NCBI GenBank assembly: GCA_947565865.1
Contig: CANOHT010000002.1
Location: forward strand, 1-64,000
DNA from: an uncultured Clostridia bacterium
GTDB lineage: Bacteria > Bacillota > Clostridia > Christensenellales > Aristaeellaceae
DNA: 64,000 bases
Direction: 5' to 3'
Below, one piece after another: positions 44,463-52,485 of the stretch; position 1 is the stretch's first letter; every line of letters begins with the position of its first letter. The position numbers were made by a program, and so were the translations under genes. Under the pieces are notes generated by a model, which searched no databases, was not told the origin of the DNA, and saw only the letters and a program-made list of their open reading frames with translations.

Positions 44463-45707
44463 ATGAAAAAGTATGTTTTGGTGGGTACGGGCTGGCGCGG
44501 AACCTTCTCCTATGCCGAGCCCCTGGTGAAGGAATACGCCGACTGTGCCGAGCTGGCCGCTGTCTGCGACATTAACGGCAAGCGCGCCCGGTTCGTCAGC
44601 GAGCATCTGAGCGAGGGCAAAATTCCCGTCTACACGGATTTTGACCAGATGCTGAGGGATCACAAGCCCGACGTGGTCATCGTCACCACCAAGGACTGCG
44701 CCCATGAGCAGTACATCGTCAAGGCCCTCGAGTTCGGCTGCGATGTCATCAGCGAAAAGCCCATGACCACCACGGACGAGATGTGCGCCCGCATCCTGGA
44801 GACGGAAAAGCGCACCGGCCATAAGGTCACCGTGACCTTCAACCTGCGCTTCATGAATTTCTACGTCCGTCTGAAGGAGCTGATGATGAGCGGCCTGGTG
44901 GGCGATGTTCTCAGTGTGCATTTTGAGTGGCTGCTGGACACCTCCCACGGCGCGGATTATTTCCGCCGCTGGCACTCCATCCGGGCTAACTCCGGCTCCC
45001 TGCTGATTCATAAGTCCACCCACCACTTCGACCTGGCTAACTGGCTCCTGGATGACGAGCCCGTGAAAGTCAACGCCTTTGGCACTCGGCGCTTCTACGG
45101 CCACATCCGGGAGGAGCGGGGCGAGCGCTGCCTTACCTGCCCCCACAAGAAGACCTGCGAATTCTACATCGACATTGATAAGGAAGAGCGGGGCATGTGG
45201 ACGAAGATCTACAAGGAGTGCGAGGACGAGGATGGCTACATCCGCGACCGCTGCCTGTTCTCCGATGTCATCGACATTGAGGACAGCGTATCCGTCAGCG
45301 TGAAGTACGCCAAGGGCGCCGTGATGAGCTATTCCCTCACTGCCCATTCCCCCTATGAGTGCATGAAGATCGTCATCAACGGCGTCAATGGCCGCCTGGA
45401 GGCTGATACCGCCTTCAACAAGGAGACCATCAAGTTCTATAACCGCGACGGCGAGTGTGTGAACTTTGACCGCAGCCATGTGAAGATGCGTGCCGGCGGC
45501 CATGGCGGCGCCGATCCTGCCTTGCGTGATAACCTGTTCCGCGGTTTTGCCTCCGATCCCCTGCACCAGATGGCGGATACCCGGGCGGGCGCCATGTCCA
45601 TCGGCATCGGCATCGCTGCCAACAAGTCCATGGCCGAGGATCGAGCGGTATACCTGAGCGAGTTCCTGGGCGACTTCTATCCTGAGATGGAAAAGCCGCA
45701 GAAGTAA
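44463..45707 (+). CDS. Gfo/Idh/MocA oxidoreductase
   Basis: This 414-residue protein has a standard NAD loop (VLVGTGWRGTFS) and SEKPMTTT, the EKP motif that binds the nicotinamide and substrate. The C-terminal domain has KSTHHFDLANW and a Cys-rich insert (CLTCPHKKTC) that may bind a metal. AAAGGAG lies 10 bases before the ATG at 44463. It overlaps no neighbour but starts 23 bases after the hydrolase stop. It probably oxidises C3 or another hydroxyl of a sugar or inositol. Confidence 0.9.
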   Translation: MKKYVLVGTGWRGTFSYAEPLVKEYADCAELAAVCDINGKRARFVSEHLSEGKIPVYTDFDQMLRDHKPDVVIVTTKDCAHEQYIVKALEFGCDVISEKPMTTTDEMCARILETEKRTGHKVTVTFNLRFMNFYVRLKELMMSGLVGDVLSVHFEWLLDTSHGADYFRRWHSIRANSGSLLIHKSTHHFDLANWLLDDEPVKVNAFGTRRFYGHIREERGERCLTCPHKKTCEFYIDIDKEERGMWTKIYKECEDEDGYIRDRCLFSDVIDIEDSVSVSVKYAKGAVMSYSLTAHSPYECMKIVINGVNGRLEADTAFNKETIKFYNRDGECVNFDRSHVKMRAGGHGGADPALRDNLFRGFASDPLHQMADTRAGAMSIGIGIAANKSMAEDRAVYLSEFLGDFYPEMEKPQK

Positions 45708-45740
45708 GAATCTACCCATACAAGAAAGGGGCTATGACCA

Positions 45741-46505
45741 ATGAAGATTGTTATTTCCAAGACCTCCGACGAGCTGGGTCGCCGCGCTGCGGCTGAAACG
45801 GCCAAGATCATCAACGCTGCCATCGCCAAGAACGGCCGCGCCCGCATCGTGCTGTCCACCGGCGCTTCTCAATTTGATACCCTGAAGCATCTGGTGGAGG
45901 AGAAGGTGGACTGGAGCAAGGTGGAAATGTTCCATCTGGATGAGTACGTCAACATGCCTGAAACCCATCCCGCCAGCTTCCGCAAGTACCTCAAGGAACG
46001 CTTTGTGGAGAAGACCAACGTTGGCAAGGTGAACTTTGTGGAGAGCAGCCCCGAGGGCATTGCCGCGCTGACCGAGGAAATCAAGAGCGCGCCCATCGAC
46101 GTGGGCCTCATCGGCATCGGCCGCAATTCCCACATTGCCTTCAACGACCCGCCGGCTGACTTCGATACCCGCGCCTCCTATCTGGTGGTCAAGCTGGATG
46201 ACGCCTGCCGCAATCAGCAGCTGGCCGAGGGCTGGTTCCCCACCATTGACGATGTGCCCACCGAGGCTATCAGCATGAGCGTATGGCAGATCATGCAGTG
46301 CAAGGTCATCATCTCTGCCGTGCCCCATGCCGAGAAGGCCTGGGCTGTGGCGCAGACCCTGGCCAATGAGCTGACCAACAAGATTCCCGCCACCATGCTC
46401 AAGACCCATGAGAACTTCCAGCTCTTTGTGGACGCCGATTCCTACGCCGATGCCGGCGAGATCGTCACCCTGAAGGGCGAGACCGTTTGCGAGGATTACC
46501 GCTAA
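45741..46505 (+). CDS. Glucosamine-6-phosphate deaminase-like (NagB family)
   Basis: This 254-residue protein resembles NagB, which converts GlcN-6-P to fructose-6-P and ammonia. Motifs are LSTGASQF, FHLDEYV with the catalytic Asp and GIGRNSHIAFNDPP, where NagB has GxGxDGHIAFNEP. The Asp-Gly pair is Asn-Ser here and the Glu is Asp, so it may be a specialised paralogue. AAAGGGG lies 10 bases before the ATG. With nagA in the left arm it completes a GlcNAc-6-P to Fru-6-P route. Confidence 0.82.
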   Translation: MKIVISKTSDELGRRAAAETAKIINAAIAKNGRARIVLSTGASQFDTLKHLVEEKVDWSKVEMFHLDEYVNMPETHPASFRKYLKERFVEKTNVGKVNFVESSPEGIAALTEEIKSAPIDVGLIGIGRNSHIAFNDPPADFDTRASYLVVKLDDACRNQQLAEGWFPTIDDVPTEAISMSVWQIMQCKVIISAVPHAEKAWAVAQTLANELTNKIPATMLKTHENFQLFVDADSYADAGEIVTLKGETVCEDYR

Positions 46506-46691
46506 TTTACCAGTCGCGGCCCGGGCCCGCTTCCATCCGCCGCGATGGAAGGCCCCGGCCCGTCATAGAGCCGATTCAGCGCTGCAGGCTTGTTTCTTCA
46601 TCAGCTTCTGTGTTATCATGGAACGTCTGGGTGACCCTGTATGCCGAGTCGGCTTCTTTTCATCCTGAATACGCCTCAGGAGGCGCTACCT

Positions 46692-47984
46692 ATGCAGATT
46701 GAAATACCCTACGGAAGAAGCAAACAGCGGCTTGTTCTCCCGGAGGAACGCCTTCGGGCGTGCATCGTTCCCGGGCATGAGCAAGCATCCCAGGCCGATC
46801 AGTCAGCCATCGTGCGGGAGGCGCTGCTGCACCCCATCGGTACGCCCCGTCTATGTGAAATGGCGCGGGATCGAAAAAAAATTCTCGTCATCACCAGCGA
46901 TCACACCCGTCCTCTGCCCAGCGCCGTCACCCTACCGCTGTACCTGGAGGAAATCCGCCAGGGCAGCCCGGACGCGGAGATTACCATCCTCATTGCCACG
47001 GGGATGCACCGTGCTCCCACGCGGGAGGAAATGTTGGCTCGCTTTGGTGAAGCGCTTGTTGAGCGGGAAAAGATTCTCGTTCATGACGCGTCGGACGACC
47101 AGGCCATGTACTACTTCGGTCGCCTGCCATCAGGAGGCGATCTGCTGCTGAACAGGCTGGTTAGGGAGGCGGACCTGGTGGTGTCGGAGGGCTTCATTGA
47201 GCCGCACTTCTTCGCTGGCTTTTCCGGCGGCCGCAAGAGCATCCTGCCCGGTGTGGCGTCCCGGAGAACCGTGCTGTACAATCATAACGCCCGGTTCATC
47301 CGCCACCCCAGCGCCCGTCAAGGCAGCCTTGCGGATAACCCTATCCACCGGGATATGGATTTTGCCGCCAAAGCAGCCGGACTGGCCTTCATCCTCAATG
47401 TGCTGCTGGATGGCGAAAAGCGCATCATCGGCGCTGTGGCGGGCGAGCCGGAGCTGGCCCATGGCGTGGGCTGCGAGCGCTGCGCTGAAATGACCCGGGT
47501 GACGGCGGTGACGGCGGATATTGTCGTGACCTCCAACGGCGGCTATCCCCTGGATCAGAACATCTATCAGTGTGTCAAGGGGATGACGGCGGCGGAGGCC
47601 TGCGTTCGGCCCGGCGGCGTGGTAATCCTCTGCGCGGGGCTGGGGGACGGCCATGGCGGCAGCGCCTTCTATCACTGGTTTGCCGACCGGGACAGCGCGC
47701 AAACCATCGCCCGGGACATTGAGGACATCCCTCCCGAGCAGACGGTGCCCGATCAGTGGCAGGCGCAGATTCTGGCGGGGGTGATGCAGAAGGCGACCTG
47801 CGTCTTTGTCACCGGGGAGGAAAACCGCCAAACCCTGGAGGATATGCACCTGCGTTGGGCGCCCGATGTCAACGCCGCGCTGGACATGGCCACCCGGCTG
47901 CTGGGGGAGGCGTCCATGGTGACAGTCATCCCCGACGGGGTAGGCGTGATTATCACCGAGCCGACGCAAAACAAGGGTGACTGA
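46692..47984 (+). CDS. LarA-family nickel-pincer racemase
   Basis: This 430-residue protein matches lactate racemase LarA, which uses the nickel-pincer nucleotide to racemise 2-hydroxy acids. The acid/base His172 is in EPHFFAG, the cofactor-binding Lys182 is in GGRKSILPG, and the nickel His198 is in YNHNAR. Their spacing (10 and 16) is the same as for His174, Lys184 and His200 in the Lactobacillus enzyme. HRAPT carries the other acid/base His. LarB, LarC and LarE are not in the window. AGGAGG lies 8 bases before the ATG. The substrate may be a sugar acid rather than lactate. Confidence 0.88.
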   Translation: MQIEIPYGRSKQRLVLPEERLRACIVPGHEQASQADQSAIVREALLHPIGTPRLCEMARDRKKILVITSDHTRPLPSAVTLPLYLEEIRQGSPDAEITILIATGMHRAPTREEMLARFGEALVEREKILVHDASDDQAMYYFGRLPSGGDLLLNRLVREADLVVSEGFIEPHFFAGFSGGRKSILPGVASRRTVLYNHNARFIRHPSARQGSLADNPIHRDMDFAAKAAGLAFILNVLLDGEKRIIGAVAGEPELAHGVGCERCAEMTRVTAVTADIVVTSNGGYPLDQNIYQCVKGMTAAEACVRPGGVVILCAGLGDGHGGSAFYHWFADRDSAQTIARDIEDIPPEQTVPDQWQAQILAGVMQKATCVFVTGEENRQTLEDMHLRWAPDVNAALDMATRLLGEASMVTVIPDGVGVIITEPTQNKGD

Positions 47985-47986
47985 CA

Positions 47987-48735
47987 GGGAACGCGCAGCG
48001 TAAAAGGGAGTCTGAGGGCCGACGGCCCTCAGGCAGGGGTATGGGGGCAAGGCCCCCGACGTCCCCCCATCGCACAGTGAACAAAATGTAGTTAGGAAGC
48101 GAAGCGATCCCTGACAGTGGGTTCCATGCAGCAAACTCCCTCGCGTAGCGAAAAAGGGAGTCTGAGGGCCGTTGGCCCTCAGGCAGGGGTATGGGGGCAA
48201 GGCCCCCAACGTCCCCCCATCGCACAGTGAACAAAATGTAGTCAGGAAGCGAAGCGATCCCTGACAGTGGCTTCCATGCAGCAAACTCCCTCGCGCAGCG
48301 AAAAGGGGAGTCTGAGGGCCGACGGCCCTCAGGCAGGGGTATGGGGGCAAGGCCCCCGACGTCCCCCCATCGCACAGTGAACAAAATGTAGTTAGGAAGC
48401 GAAGCGATCCCTGACAGTGGGTTCCATGCAGCAAACTCCCTCGCGTAGCGAAAAAGGGAGTATGAGGGCCGACGGCCCTCAGGCAGGGGTATGGGGGCAA
48501 GGCACCCAACGTCCCCCCATCGTACAGTGAACAAAATGTAGTCAGGAAGCGAAGCGATTCCTGACAGTGGGTTCCATGCAGCAAACTCCCTCGCGCAGCG
48601 AAAAGGGGAGTCTGAGGGCCGATGGCCCTCAGGCGGGGGTATGGGGGCAAGGCACCCAACGTCCCCCCATCGCACATGGAACAGAATGTAGTCAGGGAGG
48701 GAAGAGATTCCTGACGGTCAGTTCCCATGACTCGC
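47987..48735. repeat. 150-bp tandem repeat, five copies
   Basis: The phrase TCTGAGGGCC (once TATGAGGGCC) recurs at 48011, 48161, 48311, 48461 and 48611, exactly 150 bases apart. The first copy begins partial at the left and the last is the most diverged. Each unit has a hairpin (TGAGGGCC-gac/gtt/gat-GGCCCTCA), a G-rich stretch with a C-rich stretch downstream (TATGGGGGCAAGG...CCCCCCATCG), and GAAGCGAAGCGATCCCTGACAGTGG. Because 150 is a multiple of 3, long frames appear by chance on the minus strand. A diverged part-copy lies at 7884-7947. Confidence 0.95.
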
Positions 48736-48854
48736 AGTTCGCTTCACCCAAAACCGTCCGGTCGTTTTCCTTTCGCTCAACCATTTGTTCTTCAAGGCTC
48801 GAATGAGTTTGGCGTCTTATTACATGACGTTACGGCAATTCGGAGGACTGGAAC

Positions 48855-49985
48855 ATGTCGGAAATCAAAATCGCGCTTTTCGGAATCGGCGGCTTCGCGG
48901 CCAACTATGTCCATGCCATGACGAAGCCCTTTCGGGAGGGTGTGCGCCTGGTGGGTGCGGTGGATCCCTTCGTGAAGGAGTGTCCGCTGTGCCCCGTCTA
49001 CGCCACCTCCCAGGAGCTTTACCAGGCGCAGCAGCCTGATCTGGTGGTCATCGCCACACCGATTCACCTCCATGTGGAGCAGGCGGTGGAGGCCTTCCGG
49101 CACGGCTGCCATGTGGTGATGGAGAAGCCCATCGCCGCCACGGTGGATGGCGTCCGGCAGATTCTCGCGGCTCGGGATCAGGCGGGCAAGGTGCTGTCCA
49201 TCGGCTTTCAGCACTGCTATGACAAGGCCATGCGGGCGCTGAAGGCGGACGTGGACGCCGGTGTGTTCGGTGCGCCTGTGGCCCTGAAGGCCATGGTGCT
49301 CTGGCCCCGGGATCATACCTACTATCATCGCGGCAGCGGCTGGGCGGGCAAGCGCTTGGATGCCCAGGGCAGGCCCATCTTCGACAATGTGCTCAGCAAC
49401 GCCACCGCCCATTACCTGATGAACATGCTCTTCATGACCGACGGCCCCATTCATGACATCCGGTGCGTCACCTACCGGGCCAACCCCATCGAGACCTTCG
49501 ATACGGCGGTGCTGAAGGCCAGGGCCGCCAACGGGGCGGAGGTGTTTATCGCGGTGTCCCACGCGGCAGGCCGGGATCATGTGCAGAATCCTATGTTCGA
49601 GTATGCCTACGAACAGGCGGTGGTTCGCTTTGGCGGCCCCGGGGATGAAGAGAAACGGATTGTCGCTGCCTTTGCCGACGGCCGGGTTAAGGACTATGGC
49701 CGGGTGGGCAGCGAAACCATGGATAACCTGTGGAACACCATTGATGCTATCCGCGAGGGTACGCCCATCGGCTGTACGGGCGAGATGGCCCTATGGCATG
49801 TGGATGCTCTGGAGCAAATGCGGTTGCTTCAGCCAGAGGCCACGCCCTTCCCCGCTTCCTGGGTGCGGGAGGATGACGGGCTGATCTGGGTGCCCGGTCT
49901 GGCGGAAGCGCTCTGCCAATGCTTTGCGGAGCGGTCTCTGCCCTGCTGGGATTTGACCCAGGAGCGGCTGATGGCGGCGGAATGA
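48855..49985 (+). CDS. Gfo/Idh/MocA oxidoreductase
   Basis: This 376-residue protein has the NAD loop ALFGIGGFAANYV and the EKP motif MEKPIAAT near residues 93-100. The C-terminal domain contains SNATAHYLMNM. CGGAGGACTGG lies just before the ATG. It is the second of two standard Gfo/Idh members in the right arm. The downstream EamA gene starts 34 bases after its stop, so both are probably on one transcript. The sugar is unknown. Confidence 0.9.
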   Translation: MSEIKIALFGIGGFAANYVHAMTKPFREGVRLVGAVDPFVKECPLCPVYATSQELYQAQQPDLVVIATPIHLHVEQAVEAFRHGCHVVMEKPIAATVDGVRQILAARDQAGKVLSIGFQHCYDKAMRALKADVDAGVFGAPVALKAMVLWPRDHTYYHRGSGWAGKRLDAQGRPIFDNVLSNATAHYLMNMLFMTDGPIHDIRCVTYRANPIETFDTAVLKARAANGAEVFIAVSHAAGRDHVQNPMFEYAYEQAVVRFGGPGDEEKRIVAAFADGRVKDYGRVGSETMDNLWNTIDAIREGTPIGCTGEMALWHVDALEQMRLLQPEATPFPASWVREDDGLIWVPGLAEALCQCFAERSLPCWDLTQERLMAAE

Positions 49986-50019
49986 CCTGGGATCGCCTGA
50001 AGGAAAGAGGATTGGTCAT

Positions 50020-50901
50020 ATGCTGGTGTTGCAGATAACGCTGATGGTGCTTTTCTTCTCCTTCCAGTCATTGTTTACGCGGCTGTATTCCGCCAATTAC
50101 GCGGGAGAGGAAGGCCAGTCCACTGCCGTGTTTTCCATCTGCTATGGCGTTTTCATTGCCGTGGCGACCCTGGCGGTGGGCGGCTTCTCCTTCGCGCCCT
50201 CCTGGCAGACGTGGCTATTCGGCCTGCTGAACGCGGGGATGCTGCTTTTGTACAACACCTCCATGATCGAGGCGGGGAACCGCGGCTCCTATTCCTTCCT
50301 GATGGTGTCCAGCATGTTCGGCGGTATCCTGGTGCCCATGGCGGTGGGTGTAATGTTCCTGGGCGAAACCCTGACGGGGCTGCAGGTTTTCGCCGTGGTG
50401 CTGATGCTCGTTTCCCTGGTGGCCATGAACGTGCGGGGGATTTCCTTCCAGAACAATTCCGGCTCCTATTACCTGTGGTGCGCGGCGCTGTTTTTCTCCA
50501 ACGGTCTGTACGGCGTTATCATGAATTTGCAGGCTAATGCCATGGCGGGCGCCCAGCGCACGGAGATGCTGACGATCCTCTTCGCTGCCTCGGCCCTCTC
50601 CGCGGTGGTGATGGAGCTTGCGCGCAAACGGGGTCGTAAGCTGATCGAAGGCTTCCGCATGGGAAAGAAGGCGGCGCTCTTTCTGCTGATTTGCTGCGCC
50701 TCCGCCACGGCGGCGGCCAATCTGCTGCTGGTCATTCTGCATCAGATGGAGTCCAGCATCCTATACACCATCGACAACGGCGGTGTGCTGGTGCTGTCCA
50801 TCCTGTACTCCCTGGTGCTGTTCAAGGAGCGGCCCAGGTGGGAGCAGGTAGCCGGCATGGTGATGGCGGTGGGCAGCATTGTGCTTATCAACCTGGGATA
50901 A
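50020..50901 (+). CDS. EamA/DMT-superfamily transporter
   Basis: This 293-residue membrane protein has about ten hydrophobic segments in two repeats, as in EamA drug/metabolite carriers. The end LVLFKERPRWEQVAGMVMAVGSIVLIN is characteristic. It may export or import a metabolite of the locus. GAAAGAGG precedes the ATG. The substrate is unknown. Confidence 0.85.
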   Translation: MLVLQITLMVLFFSFQSLFTRLYSANYAGEEGQSTAVFSICYGVFIAVATLAVGGFSFAPSWQTWLFGLLNAGMLLLYNTSMIEAGNRGSYSFLMVSSMFGGILVPMAVGVMFLGETLTGLQVFAVVLMLVSLVAMNVRGISFQNNSGSYYLWCAALFFSNGLYGVIMNLQANAMAGAQRTEMLTILFAASALSAVVMELARKRGRKLIEGFRMGKKAALFLLICCASATAAANLLLVILHQMESSILYTIDNGGVLVLSILYSLVLFKERPRWEQVAGMVMAVGSIVLINLG

Positions 50902-51026
50902 ATCGCGCGATTCGGCAGGAATTAATCCATCGGCTGTCCAAAATCATACGGGGGATTCCCCGTGCTGATACATGAACCAACGCATGACATGATCTACATC
51001 TTAGAAAGCAATGGAGGAAATTGGAT

Positions 51027-52286
51027 ATGAAGCTTGGCGAAACAGGGCGGACGATCCGCCTTGGCGTGGTAGGCCTGGGTCTTCGCAGCGAGTCTCAGCT
51101 GGAAGTGCTGCTGAACATGCCCGATGTGGAAATCGCCGTGGTATGTGACGAATATGAGGATCGGGTGAAGGTTGCCCAGGAGCATGCCATGAAGACCCGG
51201 GGCGTCTGTCCGGACGGCGCCACGGATTACCGCGAGGTCAATGACCGGGAGGACATTGAGGCCGTCGTCATCATGACCAGCTGGACCACCCATATTCAGA
51301 TTGCCGTGGATGCCATGGAGCACGGCAAGGTGCCTGCCCTGGAGGTGGGCGGCGCGTCTTCCCTGGATGAGTGCTGGCAGCTGGTTCGCACCAGCGAACG
51401 CACCGGCATCCCTGTGATGATGCTGGAAAACTGCTGCTATGCGCAGAACGAGATGGCGCTGCTGAACATGGTGAAGAAGGGTATCTTCGGTGAACTCATT
51501 CATTGCCAGGGCGGCTATCACCATGACCTGCGGGAGGAAATCGGCAACGGCGACATCATCCACCACTACCGGCAGAACAATTTCCTCCACCGCAACGGTG
51601 AATTGTATCCTACCCATGAGCTGGGGCCCATAGCCAAGTACCTGGAGCTGAACCATGGCAACCGCATGCTTTCCCTGGTGTCCATGGCCTCCAAGTCGGC
51701 GGGCCAGCATGCCTGGATGGAGGCCAACCGGCCCGATTCCCCGCTGTGCAAGGCCAGGTTCAATGAGGGGGACATCGTGACCACGATGATTAAGTGCGCC
51801 AATGGCGAGACCATCGTGCTGACCCATGACTGCACCCTTCCCCGCCCCTACTCCCGCGGCGGCTATGTGCAGGGAGTCAAGGGCCTGTGGATGGAGGACA
51901 ATCATGGCATTCACATTGAGGGCCGAACGCCGCCGGATAAAAACGGCGACCATGTCTTTGAGCCGGAGAAACCTGTCCTGGAGGAGTTCATTCATCCGCT
52001 ATGGCAGGATTACAAGGAGTTCGGCGAGCGCGGCGGACACGGCGGCATGGACTACCTGGTGATGCGGGCCTTCATTACCAGCCTGCAGTCCGGCAAGCCC
52101 TTCCCTATCGACGTATACGACGCCGCCAGCTGGATGGCCATCACCTGCCTGAGCGAGCAGTCCATTGCCATGGGCTCCATGCCCGTGCCCGTGCCGGACT
52201 TCACCGATGGCCGCTGGATCTGCCGCGAAAAGCGTGACCCGGACATTTTCTCCCTGGATGATGTCTATCCCGAGGTGTTTGGTTAA
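51027..52286 (+). CDS. GH109-like NAD-dependent glycosidase (Gfo/Idh fold)
   Basis: This 419-residue protein has a Gfo/Idh Rossmann start (RLGVVGLGLRS) but the body of GH109: MMLENCCYAQNEMALLNMV, CQGGYHHDLREE, NGELYPTHELGPIAKY and GGHGGMDYLV. GH109 enzymes use bound NAD+ in an oxidation-elimination mechanism, mostly on alpha-N-acetylgalactosaminides. The signal sequence of secreted members is missing, so it is intracellular. I chose the ATG at 51027 (GGAGG nine bases upstream) over a TTG two codons earlier. Specificity is inferred by likeness only. Confidence 0.85.
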   Translation: MKLGETGRTIRLGVVGLGLRSESQLEVLLNMPDVEIAVVCDEYEDRVKVAQEHAMKTRGVCPDGATDYREVNDREDIEAVVIMTSWTTHIQIAVDAMEHGKVPALEVGGASSLDECWQLVRTSERTGIPVMMLENCCYAQNEMALLNMVKKGIFGELIHCQGGYHHDLREEIGNGDIIHHYRQNNFLHRNGELYPTHELGPIAKYLELNHGNRMLSLVSMASKSAGQHAWMEANRPDSPLCKARFNEGDIVTTMIKCANGETIVLTHDCTLPRPYSRGGYVQGVKGLWMEDNHGIHIEGRTPPDKNGDHVFEPEKPVLEEFIHPLWQDYKEFGERGGHGGMDYLVMRAFITSLQSGKPFPIDVYDAASWMAITCLSEQSIAMGSMPVPVPDFTDGRWICREKRDPDIFSLDDVYPEVFG

Positions 52287-52344
52287 TGGATTGTCCCTGA
52301 TATGCCGGCAAAGCGGTGTATTCGCGGCGCTGCCGCAGGGTATC

Positions 52345-52372
52345 AAAAAAAGTGGCGCAAGCCACTTTTTTT
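52345..52372. terminator. Bidirectional terminator
   Basis: A perfect 12-bp stem (AAAAAAAGTGGC with GCCACTTTTTTT) and a GCAA loop lie between the GH109-like gene and the converging paralogue pair, serving both strands. Confidence 0.92.
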
Positions 52373-52485
52373 GTTGCAGGGAGGAGGGCTTTGCACTGCT
52401 TGATCGTCCGCACTGTACCGTTCAGCTTTATCGTTCCATCGAACCTCGCCGCTTTTCGATTTGCGCTCCGCCGACGGTGAGAAAG

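Noticed and set aside
48011..48720. CRISPR array at the 150-bp repeats
   Set aside because: The units are contiguous and similar along their whole length, with no unique spacers and no cas genes nearby.
47130..48728. Long minus-strand frame (532 residues) over the larA end and the repeat array
   Set aside because: It is the result of a 150-base repeat (divisible by three) plus antisense larA; the peptide is a low-value repeat with no start signal.
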